This document shows positions 25,042 through 33,433 of a DNA stretch of 64,000 bases, piece after piece. The DNA lies in NCBI GenBank assembly GCA_964628195.1, contig CAZVPF010000005.1:62001-126000 (forward strand), given 5' to 3'. The notes beneath the pieces were generated by a model. The model saw nothing but the letters and a program-made list of their open reading frames with translations, had not been told where the DNA came from and made no database searches. Origin of the DNA: CAZVPF01 sp964628195 (lineage in GTDB: Bacteria; Planctomycetota; Phycisphaerae; Sedimentisphaerales; Anaerohalosphaeraceae). A program made the translations under genes and the position numbers. How positions within the stretch are numbered: position 1 is the first letter of the stretch; each line of letters starts with the position of its first letter.

Positions 25042-25854
25042 ATGAGCGGTATAATCGATTTTCATACACACGCATTCCCCGACAGTCTGGCCAGCAAGGC
25101 TATGAAGGCCTTATCGGACGAAGTGCCGGGTGTGCCTTATTTTCTTGACGGGCGGGTCAGGTCGCTGCTCAAGTCGATGGACAGGGCGGGAATCGAGCGC
25201 AGCGTTGTAGCAAGTATTGCCACTCGAGCCAAGCAATTCGAGCCGATATTGCAATGGAGCTGCGAGATACGAAGCGAGCGGCTGATACCTTTTCCGTCGG
25301 TGCATCCGGGTGACCGGGACGTTGCCGGACGCGTAAGGCAGATAGCGGACGAGGGCTTTGCGGGCATTAAAATGCACCCATATTATCAGCAGTTCGATAT
25401 GGACGAACCGAGAATGGACGAATTTTACTCAGCTGCGAGTGAAAGGCAGCTCGCAGTGCTCATGCATACGGGATTTGATATCGCATTCGAGAGGGTAGAC
25501 CGGGCAGGACCGGGCAGGATAATGAATGTTATCGGACGTTTCCCTGAGTTGAAACTTGTCACTACGCACATGGGCGCGTGGCAGCAGTGGGATGAGGTGG
25601 CAAAAAAAGTTACCGGTGAAGATGTATATATAGAAACCTCTTATTCACTGGATGATGTTGACAAAGAAACGGCAAAAAAAATATTTTTTTCTCATCCAAA
25701 AGAAAAGATTATTTTCGGAACCGACAGCCCCTGGGCCGACCAATGCGAGGAAATTGATAAGATCAAAAAACTCAATTTAGGCAAAGACTTTGAAGATATG
25801 GTTTTTTGCAAAAACGCCCTGCGATTGTTGGGTTTATCGGATAAAGCTTCTTAA
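25042..25854 (+). CDS. Amidohydrolase family 2 metal-dependent hydrolase
   Basis: A 270-residue TIM-barrel hydrolase. It begins IIDFHTHAFPDS with the H-x-H metal pair, has GIKMHPYYQQF and LMHTGFDIAFE with further metal-binding His residues, VTTHMGAWQQWDE, and a late FGTDSPWADQ with the catalytic Asp. This is the PF04909-type pattern, which covers decarboxylases and hydrolases of many small molecules. ATG 25042 has GGGAG at 25031-25035; a TTG at 25039 is less likely. It appears to be a single-gene unit, and its substrate is unknown. Confidence 0.82.
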   Translation: MSGIIDFHTHAFPDSLASKAMKALSDEVPGVPYFLDGRVRSLLKSMDRAGIERSVVASIATRAKQFEPILQWSCEIRSERLIPFPSVHPGDRDVAGRVRQIADEGFAGIKMHPYYQQFDMDEPRMDEFYSAASERQLAVLMHTGFDIAFERVDRAGPGRIMNVIGRFPELKLVTTHMGAWQQWDEVAKKVTGEDVYIETSYSLDDVDKETAKKIFFSHPKEKIIFGTDSPWADQCEEIDKIKKLNLGKDFEDMVFCKNALRLLGLSDKAS

Positions 25855-26022
25855 GAAGAAGCAATTTGTACCTAATATGGGGCAATTTTATTCAGAAAAA
25901 AGCACAGTTTTTGTGCGAATATGACGAAGAAATATCGGTGTAAGCTGTTTTATGCGCAGGGATATTGGCTTGCGGCTGGTGCAGGGATATACAGTTTATA
26001 TGAAATATATTGAAAAAAACGC

Positions 26023-26051
26023 TTGTAAGGGAATTTTGGATTAGTTAAAAT
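26023..26051 (+). promoter_or_regulatory. Probable sigma-70 promoter of the symporter operon
   Basis: TTGTAA (26023-26028), a 17-base spacer and TAAAAT (26046-26051). It ends 41 bases upstream of the small accessory gene, with no other candidate in the 25855-26092 gap. Confidence 0.5.
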
Positions 26052-26092
26052 CTCGCGTTATTCAAAAATGGCAGGCGATTAAGGAAAATGAG

Positions 26093-26263
26093 ATGTTGGG
26101 AATCGAAGGTAACGGCGTTGCTGCGGCTTATGTGTTGTGCATTTTAAGCGCGATCCTTTGCGTTGTTTACGGTGTTCTTAACTGGAACAAAGGCGAGGAA
26201 AGTGTTGAGCCTGACGACATAAAGTGGGCAGCGGAAGAAAAAAAGGTGGAAGAGGAATTGTAG
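26093..26263 (+). CDS. Small one-helix accessory protein of the sodium:solute symporter
   Basis: A 56-residue gene too short for most gene calls. ATG at 26093 has AAGGA at 26081-26085, and the stop is TAG 26261-26263. The product starts MLGIEGNGVAAAYVLCILSA, continues through one membrane helix (residues ~9-28) and then VYGVLNWNKGEE, and ends in an acidic/basic tail rich in Glu and Lys. Short proteins of this pattern, with Y-x-L-C-I-x-S-x-x-x-C-V-x-Y-G-x-x-N-W-N-K, are known directly upstream of SSS-family symporters and are thought to be accessory subunits. The symporter starts 75 bases downstream, so the two are likely cotranscribed. Confidence 0.8.
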   Translation: MLGIEGNGVAAAYVLCILSAILCVVYGVLNWNKGEESVEPDDIKWAAEEKKVEEEL

Positions 26264-26338
26264 CAGTCTTGGCAGTTAATCAGTGGCGCAAGAGGTTCTC
26301 CTCCCGAAGGAATGGAAGTGGATTTGGAGGTAAGTGCG

Positions 26339-28150
26339 ATGCCAGCGGAATCCGGAGTCGGGCTATTTGACATTGTAGTGGTATTGGTATATTTGTTCGC
26401 GGTTATTTTTCTTGGCTGGCTTGGTTATAAGCGTACCAAGACAGCGGCGGATTATCTTATTGCGGGCAGGGATGTTCATCCATTCGTGATGGCGCTAAGC
26501 TACGGGGCGACTTTTATCTCGACAAGCGCAATCGTGGGTTTTGGCGGTGTAGCGGGTCTGTTCGGGATGAGCGTGCTTTGGCTGACGTTTCTTAATATTT
26601 TTGTGGGGATATTCATCGCTTTCGTTTTCATTGCGCCTCGTGCGCGGCGGATTGGTCACTGCCTTGACGCCCACACCTTCCCGGAGTTTCTCGGCAGGCG
26701 GTACGGAAGCAAGTTCATACAGATATTCGCAGGAGTGGTTATATTCCTGTTCATTCCTTTATACGCGGCTGCGGTTCTTATCGGCGGCTGTTTGTTTATC
26801 GAGCTTCAGTTCGGAATCGATTACAACGTTGCGCTGCTGGTGTTCAGCATTATCATTGCCGCGTATGTTGTAGTGGGCGGGCTGAAGGGCGTTATGTACA
26901 GTGACGCGTTGCAGGGCAGCATAATGTTCCTAGGCATGCTGGCATTGCTGATATTCACGTATAGTAAACTCGGCGGGGTTACGAGGGCGCATGAACGGCT
27001 GACCGAGCTTGCGCCGCTGGTGCCGGGCAAGCTTCAGGCCATCGGGCACAGGGGCTGGACGCAGATGCCGCCTTTCGGATGGGGCGATATAAAATATAAC
27101 CTGTGGTGGCTTGTCATTCCGACTATCACACTTGGTGTCGGCATCGGGGTACTTGCCCAGCCTCAGCTTGTTGTGCGTTTTATGACGATCAAGAGCCGCA
27201 AGGAACTCAACAGGGCGGTCCTGGTCGGCGGGGTGTTTATTCTTATTATGACGGGTGTGGCCTTTACTGTGGGTTCCCTGTCAAACGTTTATTTCGCCAA
27301 CTACGGTCCGGAGCTTACGGGCAGGGTGGTTAAGGACGTCGGTGAAGACGAGAAGCACGTTGTCATGCAGATAATGAAAGCTGACGGCGGCAGCTGGGTT
27401 GACGTTGAGGGCAAGATGGCCCCGGTTAAGCTTAGCGAGGAGCAGCGGGTGGGCGTTGCCGAAGTTGACGGCAAGAGTGTCAATGTCGTCAAGGGCAGGA
27501 GCATTTCGATAGTTTACGCCGCGGGCGATTCGGGTAAGATTATTCCGACATTTATTACGACGGCGATGCCGGCGTGGTTCGGTCTGCTGTTTTTGCTGAC
27601 GCTGCTTTCTGCGGCGATGAGTACGCTTTCAAGCCAGTTTCACGCGGTCGGGACGAGTATCGGGCGCGATGTTTACGAGCAGGTTACGGGCAAACACGGG
27701 CAAAGTACGCTTGTTACAAGGATAGGTATCATAATCGGCATTGTTTACGCGGTGTTAGTAAGTTTTGCCTGGCGTGAGAGCACCGTTATTCCGAGGGCGA
27801 CTGCGATATTCTTCGGGCTTTGCGCGTCAGCGTTTCTTCCGGCGTTTATAGGCGGTATATATTTCAAGAGGGCGACAAAGCCTGCGGCTATCATCTCGAT
27901 GGTTGTCGGTTTTATTATTACCGCATTTTGGCTGACTTTCATCAAGTCGAAAGAAGCCGGGGCCATAGGGCTGGTTCAGCAACTTACGGGCGGCAAGACA
28001 AGCCTGCTGGCCGGCAAGCCGAACTGGGACTGGGTGGACCCGATCGTTATAGCTTTCCCGATATCGATAATACTTATGATTATTGTCAGTTTCCTTACGA
28101 AACCGCCTGCTGATGAACATATTGAAAAATGTTTCGGTCGGCGGAAGTGA
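26339..28150 (+). CDS. Sodium:solute symporter (SSS family)
   Basis: A ~603-residue inner-membrane transporter with about 13 helices. TAADYLIAGRDVHPF and GATFISTSAIVGFGG form the typical first-helix Na+-site region, and AMSTLSSQFHAVGTSIGRD carries the conserved A-x-S-x-x-S-x-x-x Na2-like segment. A polar insertion of ~90 residues (about 330-420, from NVYFANYGPELTG to the segment rich in Asp and Glu) lies outside the core and is unusual. ATG 26339 is preceded by GGAGG at 26326-26330; an ATG at 26312 has no room for a ribosome site. Context with porin and CoA ligases suggests uptake of a carboxylic acid, possibly aromatic. Confidence 0.88.
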   Translation: MPAESGVGLFDIVVVLVYLFAVIFLGWLGYKRTKTAADYLIAGRDVHPFVMALSYGATFISTSAIVGFGGVAGLFGMSVLWLTFLNIFVGIFIAFVFIAPRARRIGHCLDAHTFPEFLGRRYGSKFIQIFAGVVIFLFIPLYAAAVLIGGCLFIELQFGIDYNVALLVFSIIIAAYVVVGGLKGVMYSDALQGSIMFLGMLALLIFTYSKLGGVTRAHERLTELAPLVPGKLQAIGHRGWTQMPPFGWGDIKYNLWWLVIPTITLGVGIGVLAQPQLVVRFMTIKSRKELNRAVLVGGVFILIMTGVAFTVGSLSNVYFANYGPELTGRVVKDVGEDEKHVVMQIMKADGGSWVDVEGKMAPVKLSEEQRVGVAEVDGKSVNVVKGRSISIVYAAGDSGKIIPTFITTAMPAWFGLLFLLTLLSAAMSTLSSQFHAVGTSIGRDVYEQVTGKHGQSTLVTRIGIIIGIVYAVLVSFAWRESTVIPRATAIFFGLCASAFLPAFIGGIYFKRATKPAAIISMVVGFIITAFWLTFIKSKEAGAIGLVQQLTGGKTSLLAGKPNWDWVDPIVIAFPISIILMIIVSFLTKPPADEHIEKCFGRRK

Positions 28151-28217
28151 TATAGCAGGTATTGTAAGACAGATTTTAATGGAGAAATAAGTCAACCAGA
28201 TTTAGGAGACGAGTAGT

Positions 28218-29645
28218 ATGAACAGGAAAATTATGATCTTACTGGCGGTTATGAGTTTTGCCGTATTGGTTCTGCCGGTCACCGATGCCATGGCTGCACG
28301 CGGCAAAGAAAAGCGTGCAGAGGCATACGGAGCAGGCGAGAGTTCTTACGACAAGATGATGGAGAAATTCTATCACCCGGCGGACTGGATCGAGCTTGGC
28401 GGTGATTTCAGGGCAAGGTATGTATATTCACCGCATGTCGACACTCTAAATGCCAATCCTTCCAACGGGCAGTCAAACTGGCACTATACGAGATGGCGCA
28501 CGCGTATCTGGGGCCGGTTCGAGCTGGATGAAAACCTCGATTTCAACGCTCGGATCATCAATGAGTGGCGCACATGGTGCGACCCGGATCGCAAGCCAGC
28601 GGGCTGGAACTGTGACGAGTGGCTGTTCGATAAGTTCAACCTGACCTGGCGGAACGCATTCGATATGCCGCTGACACTGGTATTCGGTCGCCAGGATATT
28701 GCGCTTGGCCACAGGTGGCTGGTCTTTGAGGGTACGCAGAACGACGGTTCGAGGACAATTTTCTTCGACGCTATCCGTGCTACTTACGACTGGAAAGAAT
28801 GGGACACGAAGATCGACGTTATCTATGTTAATAACCTCGCTTACCAGCGAAACAGGATAAAACCAATCAACGACCGTGTAACTCCGACTAACTACGAAGA
28901 CGATCAGGGTATTATCGTTTACGGAAGCAAGAAGTGGTCGGATAAAGTCAAGACAGACGGTTACTACATCTGGAAAAAGGATGACCCACTTCAGGGCACT
29001 CTTGGATCGGCGTTCAGTGCCGAAGCTGAAATCCACACGCTTGGCGGTCTTGTTGATGGTTTTATTGATGACAACAAGCAGTACCAGTACTACGTTGAAG
29101 CCGCTGCTCAGACCGGAAGCAAAGATACCCAGGATATGGAAGCGTTCGGGTTTAATTCCAAGTTCACATATCACAGGCAGGACGAGTGGCAGAACTGTTT
29201 TGCTCTCAGTTATGAGTTCATGACCGGTGACGATCCGAGTACGAGCAAGAACGAGGCATTCGATCCTCTCTGGGGTACCTGGCCGCAGTGGAGCGAGCTT
29301 TACGGTTACACTTATTCACGCGAGACATCCATCTTTGAGATCACGAACCTGCATCGCATGGGACTGCACTGGTCCATGATCCCGAAAGAGAAGTGGTCTA
29401 TAGCCGCGGCTTATCACCTTATGTGGGCTGATGAAAATACCCAGAAGAACGGCACGGGTGTTATACGTTTTGACGACGCTGCTGACTTCAGGGGCCAGCT
29501 TTATACGCTTTGGCTGAAGTACAACCATAATAAGCACTGGAAAGGGCATCTCGTTTACGAATACTTTATGCCCGGGGCTTACTATGCTTCAAGCAACCAT
29601 GACAACGCAATGTTCCTTCGTTTGAACATTGAGTATACATTCTAA
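28218..29645 (+). CDS. Outer-membrane porin-like beta-barrel protein (alginate-export-like)
   Basis: A 475-residue secreted protein with a signal peptide (about residues 1-27, ending DAMAARG) and a C-terminal Tyr/Phe-rich strand ending in IEYTF, the outer-membrane insertion signature. The middle is full of alternating aromatic strands, e.g. WIELGGDFRARYVYSP, TRWRTRIWGRFELDE and TLVFGRQDIALGH, as in the AlgE-like 'alginate export' porin fold. It probably lets the substrate of the adjacent symporter cross the outer membrane. AGGAG-type ribosome site just upstream of ATG 28218; 67 bases after the symporter and followed by a strong terminator. Confidence 0.75.
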   Translation: MNRKIMILLAVMSFAVLVLPVTDAMAARGKEKRAEAYGAGESSYDKMMEKFYHPADWIELGGDFRARYVYSPHVDTLNANPSNGQSNWHYTRWRTRIWGRFELDENLDFNARIINEWRTWCDPDRKPAGWNCDEWLFDKFNLTWRNAFDMPLTLVFGRQDIALGHRWLVFEGTQNDGSRTIFFDAIRATYDWKEWDTKIDVIYVNNLAYQRNRIKPINDRVTPTNYEDDQGIIVYGSKKWSDKVKTDGYYIWKKDDPLQGTLGSAFSAEAEIHTLGGLVDGFIDDNKQYQYYVEAAAQTGSKDTQDMEAFGFNSKFTYHRQDEWQNCFALSYEFMTGDDPSTSKNEAFDPLWGTWPQWSELYGYTYSRETSIFEITNLHRMGLHWSMIPKEKWSIAAAYHLMWADENTQKNGTGVIRFDDAADFRGQLYTLWLKYNHNKHWKGHLVYEYFMPGAYYASSNHDNAMFLRLNIEYTF

Positions 29646-29674
29646 GTGACATCGTTTAACCTATCCAGACCCTT

Positions 29675-29703
29675 GAGCCCGGTGTATGCCGGGCTCTTTT
29701 TTT
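29675..29703 (+). terminator. Intrinsic terminator after the porin-like gene
   Basis: Perfect 8-bp stem GAGCCCGG / CCGGGCTC (29675-29682 with 29689-29696), a six-base loop and seven T residues at 29697-29703. It separates the symporter/porin unit from the ligase unit. Confidence 0.92.
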
Positions 29704-29706
29704 GTT

Positions 29707-29735
29707 TTGACTTTGCCTTGGCGGTGTGGTAAATT
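29707..29735 (+). promoter_or_regulatory. Probable sigma-70 promoter of the paaK/ACT operon
   Basis: TTGACT at 29707-29712, a 17-base spacer and TAAATT at 29730-29735, placed just after the terminator and 43 bases before the paaK start codon. Confidence 0.6.
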
Positions 29736-29778
29736 ATCGACAAATGTATAAAAATTCAGATAACCGGGGAGAAGTAAG

Positions 29779-31080
29779 ATGATTTGGAATGAAAAGATCG
29801 AGACAATGCCGGTGGCGGATCTTAAGGAGCTTCAATCGGAGAGGCTCAAGAAGATTGCATCTTATGTTTACAAGAATTGCGGTCTTTATAAGGATAAGTT
29901 CGACAAGATCGGGGTAAATCCCGGGGATATCAAGGACATAGACGATATCACGAAGCTGCCTTTCACGAACAAGCTGGATATGCGGGACTCTTACCCTTTC
30001 GGGCTGTTCAGCAGGCCCCAGAAAGAGCTTTCGGAGATTCACGTTTCGAGCGGAACCACGGGAAACCCCACGCTTGTTGGTTATACTAAGGACGACATCA
30101 AGCTTTGGTCGGATGTCATGGCAAGGGCGCTTTGCTGCAGCGGCGCAGAGCCGGGGGACATTATTCAGATCGCTTACGGTTACGGGCTTTTCACAGGGGG
30201 GCTGGGCTTTCATTACGGCGCTCTCGAGGCTGGGCTGACGATAATTCCGACATCATCCGGCCAGACGAAAAGGCAGTTAAAGATAATGCAGGACTTTTCG
30301 CCGCGGATACTGGCGTGTACTCCGAGTTACGCTCTTTATATGGTTGACGAGGCCAATGCACTTGGCCTTGACCCTCGAAAGAGCAGTTGGGAGATCGGCA
30401 TTTTCGGCGCGGAGCCCTGGAGCGAGTCGATGCGAACGGAAATAGAGCAGGCCTGGAATATGCTGGCAACGGACGTTTACGGGCTCTCGGAGATAATCGG
30501 CCCGGGCGTTTCGCAGGAGTGCACGCATAAGTGCGGTCTGCATATTTTCTCCGATGTGTTCTACCCGGAGATAATAGACCCCGAGACGGGTCAGCCGGTT
30601 GAGGAAGGTCAGCCCGGCGAGCTTGTAATTACCACGCTCACCAAGCAGGCAATTCCGCTTATCCGTTACCGCACCCGGGACATAGTAACCATGACGACCG
30701 AGCAGTGCAAGTGCGGCAGGACCAGTCCGCGAACGAGCAAGATAAGGGGCAGGACGGACGATATGATCGTTGTCCGGGGCATTAACGTGTTCCCGTCACA
30801 GATTGAGCATGTACTTCTCGGAATCGACGGCACCCAGCCGCATTACCAGATCGTTATCGACCGCGAGGCCCATAAGCTTGATAAAGTAGATATCATGGTC
30901 GAGGTCGACGAAAAGATATTCAGTGATGAAATAAAGAAGATGCACATGCTTGAAGATAAGATCAAGAAGGAGATCGAGGCGGTGCTTTCGATCGGTGTTA
31001 AGGTCAAGCTGGTTGAGCCCAAAACGATCGAGCGAAGCATGGGCAAGGCCAAACGTGTAGTTGACAAGCGAAGTCTTTAA
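29779..31080 (+). CDS. paaK: Phenylacetate--CoA ligase (copy 1)
   Basis: A 433-residue adenylate-forming enzyme that activates phenylacetate or a related aryl acid to its CoA thioester with ATP. SSGTTGNPTLVGYTK is the AMP-binding P-loop; YGYGLFTGGLGFHYG, VYGLSEIIGPG and RYRTRDIVTMT follow in family order; GRTDDMIVVRGINVFPSQ is the hinge and C-terminal region; the acylation lysine is in SMGKAKRV near the end. Its length matches PaaK. It leads a four-gene run with an ACT protein, a second ligase (copy 2, similar throughout) and a second ACT protein. Confidence 0.92.
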   Translation: MIWNEKIETMPVADLKELQSERLKKIASYVYKNCGLYKDKFDKIGVNPGDIKDIDDITKLPFTNKLDMRDSYPFGLFSRPQKELSEIHVSSGTTGNPTLVGYTKDDIKLWSDVMARALCCSGAEPGDIIQIAYGYGLFTGGLGFHYGALEAGLTIIPTSSGQTKRQLKIMQDFSPRILACTPSYALYMVDEANALGLDPRKSSWEIGIFGAEPWSESMRTEIEQAWNMLATDVYGLSEIIGPGVSQECTHKCGLHIFSDVFYPEIIDPETGQPVEEGQPGELVITTLTKQAIPLIRYRTRDIVTMTTEQCKCGRTSPRTSKIRGRTDDMIVVRGINVFPSQIEHVLLGIDGTQPHYQIVIDREAHKLDKVDIMVEVDEKIFSDEIKKMHMLEDKIKKEIEAVLSIGVKVKLVEPKTIERSMGKAKRVVDKRSL

Positions 31081-31097
31081 GAAGGAAAGGCAAGGCA

Positions 31098-31529
31098 ATG
31101 AAGATAACCCAAATATCGGTTTTTCTTGAGAATCGCAAGGGCAGGCTTTATGACGTTTGTTCCCTTTTCGGCAAGGAAGGGATCAATATACGTGCACTTA
31201 CAATAGCAGAGACCGAAACATTCGGTGTGCTTCGGGCGGTTGTTGACAAGCCGGGGCTTGCGTTTGAGGTATTGAAAGAGAACAGCTTTACGGCTAACAT
31301 CACGGAAGTGGTCGCGGTGGAGATACCCGACGAGCCCGGCGGACTCGGAAACGTGCTCAAGGTGCTCTCGGACAATGATGTGAACGTTGAATACATGTAC
31401 GGTTTTGTTGAGAAGTTTTCGGACAAGGCGCTTTTGGTATTCCGTTTTGAGGATGTGGAAAAGGCGGTAAAAATTCTTAATGAAAAAAGCATACCGGTTG
31501 TAACCGAGGCCGATATTAAAGGGCTTTAA
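31098..31529 (+). CDS. ACT-domain protein (tandem ACT), partner of PaaK
   Basis: A 143-residue protein made of two ACT domains: the first starts ITQISVFLENRKGRLYDVC and the second begins VVAVEIPDEPGGLGNVLKVL. ACT domains bind amino acids or similar small molecules and control partner enzymes. This two-ACT type is often found next to PaaK genes in anaerobes, where a role as ligand sensor for aryl-acid ligase has been suggested; that is family knowledge, not shown here. 17 bases after paaK copy 1 with GAAGGAAAG upstream of the ATG. Confidence 0.85.
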   Translation: MKITQISVFLENRKGRLYDVCSLFGKEGINIRALTIAETETFGVLRAVVDKPGLAFEVLKENSFTANITEVVAVEIPDEPGGLGNVLKVLSDNDVNVEYMYGFVEKFSDKALLVFRFEDVEKAVKILNEKSIPVVTEADIKGL

Positions 31530-31643
31530 ATAGCATTTTAAGCCAGCCAGGTTTTGAAAAAGATTATTTCGGAGATATTTCGGCAGGGAGGGATTTTGCC
31601 GCCCGTTTTCGCGGGCATAAGTTAATTGGTTATAGAGGTTCAG

Positions 31644-32957
31644 ATGGAAGTTAAGTACTGGGAAATTGACATTGAGACGGCACAGCGGGACCACCTTGAG
31701 AGACTGCAGCTTGACAGGCTTAAGGGTATGGTCGAACAGGCGATGAAGACACCTTTTTACAACAAGCGTTTGGGCAGAAGCGGCATCAAGGGGGCCGATG
31801 ATATCAAGTCACTTGAAGATATTCAGAAACTGCCTTTTACGACGAAAGACGATCTGCGGCAGAACTTTCCAAAAGGTCTGCTGGCAGTGGATTTCGAGGA
31901 CGTTGTAAGAATTCATTCTTCGAGCGGTACGACGGGGATACCTACGGTTATTTATCTTACCGCCGGGGATATGGAGAGGTGGACCAATCTTGTGGCCAGG
32001 TGCATTGTCTGCACAGGGGCGTCCAGGAAGGATGTTTTTCAGAACATGATGACCTATGGGCTGTTTACCGGCGGGCTCGGCCTTCATTACGGTGCAGAGA
32101 AGGTGGGGATGACCGTTATACCGATAGGCGGCGGCAACACTAAAAGGCAGCTTCAGACGATGAAGGATTATCATACAACGGTGGTGCATATAACCCCGAG
32201 CTATCTTTTACATATTCAGGACAAGATGGCTGAGTATGATGTTAAGCCGGGAGACCTTTTCCTCGAAAAGGCCTTTTTGGGCGCGGAGCCTTATTCGGAG
32301 AACACAAGGCTCAAGCTTGAGGATATGTACGGTATTGACGCTTACAACTCTTACGGATTGTCGGAGATGAACGGGCCCGGGGCGGCGTTTGAGTGTGTTT
32401 ACAAGGAGGATATGCACATCTGGGAGGATGCGTATGTGCTGGAGATAATCGACCCGGCGACGGGTGATGTACTTCCTGACGGTGAGCAGGGCGAAGTGGT
32501 TTTAACAAACCTTGTGCGTACAGCCATGCCGCTTTTGCGATACCGGACGCGTGATCTTGCTTTTGTTCATACCGAGCCGTGCAAGTGCGGCAGGACCCAC
32601 AGGAGGCTCAGCAGGATAATGGGCCGCACCGACGATATGCTTATTATTAACGGGGTTAATGTATTCCCCTCGCAGATCGAGGAGGTTGTAATGGCGGTTC
32701 CGGAGGTTGGTACGAATTACCGGATCGTAGTTGACAAAGCAGGCGCGCTGGACAAGCTTATTGTGCAGGTAGAAATATATCAGAAGATGTTCACCGGCGA
32801 GGCCGAGGCTATCGAGACACTTCGCCATTCGATAAAGGAAAAGCTGCGTGCTTCGATAACGATAAATCCTGTTGTTGAACTTCACGAGCCGGGCTTTTTG
32901 CCCGCATTCGAGGGTAAGGCAAAACGCGTACTCGATAACAGGCCGAAGGATAATTAA
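31644..32957 (+). CDS. paaK: Phenylacetate--CoA ligase (copy 2)
   Basis: A 437-residue paralogue of the ligase at 29779. SSSGTTGIPTVIYLTAGD (P-loop), YGLFTGGLGLHYGAEKVG, YGLSEMNGPGAAFE, RYRTRDLAFVHTEPC and GRTDDMLIINGVNVFPSQ are all kept, and KAKRVLDNRP is at the end. The differences in the residues after the P-loop (NPTLVGYTK versus IPTVIYLTAG) and in YGLSE(I/M) suggest a different aryl acid or affinity. ATG 31644 has GAGG at 31635-31638; a TTG at 31626 is less likely. It lies 97 bases after the first ACT gene. Confidence 0.92.
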   Translation: MEVKYWEIDIETAQRDHLERLQLDRLKGMVEQAMKTPFYNKRLGRSGIKGADDIKSLEDIQKLPFTTKDDLRQNFPKGLLAVDFEDVVRIHSSSGTTGIPTVIYLTAGDMERWTNLVARCIVCTGASRKDVFQNMMTYGLFTGGLGLHYGAEKVGMTVIPIGGGNTKRQLQTMKDYHTTVVHITPSYLLHIQDKMAEYDVKPGDLFLEKAFLGAEPYSENTRLKLEDMYGIDAYNSYGLSEMNGPGAAFECVYKEDMHIWEDAYVLEIIDPATGDVLPDGEQGEVVLTNLVRTAMPLLRYRTRDLAFVHTEPCKCGRTHRRLSRIMGRTDDMLIINGVNVFPSQIEEVVMAVPEVGTNYRIVVDKAGALDKLIVQVEIYQKMFTGEAEAIETLRHSIKEKLRASITINPVVELHEPGFLPAFEGKAKRVLDNRPKDN

Positions 32958-32969
32958 GGAGGTTTGAAA

Positions 32970-33410
32970 TTGGCAAAACAGTTGACCATATTTGTTGAGA
33001 ATCGGCCGGGCAGGATAAAGGCAGTTGCCGAAACGCTCTGCGAAGCCGGTTTGAACGTTTGGGCGTTTACGATCCAGGACAGGGGTCAGTTCGGGCTGAT
33101 GAAAGTTATCGTGGACAAACCCAAAGACGCCCAGCTTGCGCTTGAGGATACGGGCCATGCCTGCGCACTTAAGGACGTTCTTGCTGTTACGGCGGCAGAC
33201 CAGGCTGGCAATCTCAACAAGTTGGCCGGTATCTTCCTCAGGCATGAAGTGAATATCGCCGACGCTTACGGGTTTGTTCCGCCTGTAGATGCGAAGAAAG
33301 AGGGGATTTGCTTTATCGAGTTAAAGGACGGTTTTGACTGTGACATCGAGGGCGTCCTTAAAAAGGAAGGCTTCACAATCCTTTCCGATGAGGAACTGTA
33401 CGAATTGTGA
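32970..33410 (+). CDS. ACT-domain protein (tandem ACT), second copy
   Basis: A 146-residue two-ACT protein, paralogous to the one at 31098: MAKQLTIFVENRPGRIKAVA opens domain one and VLAVTAADQAGNLNKLAGIF opens domain two. The TTG at 32970 has a strong AAGGAGG at 32956-32962 seven bases before it; a TTG at 32964 is too close. It closes the ligase/ACT run, 12 bases after the second ligase. Pairing with its own ligase is inferred from the alternate order ligase-ACT-ligase-ACT. Confidence 0.85.
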   Translation: MAKQLTIFVENRPGRIKAVAETLCEAGLNVWAFTIQDRGQFGLMKVIVDKPKDAQLALEDTGHACALKDVLAVTAADQAGNLNKLAGIFLRHEVNIADAYGFVPPVDAKKEGICFIELKDGFDCDIEGVLKKEGFTILSDEELYEL

Positions 33411-33433
33411 AGCCTTGCGAGGTATATTTATAT

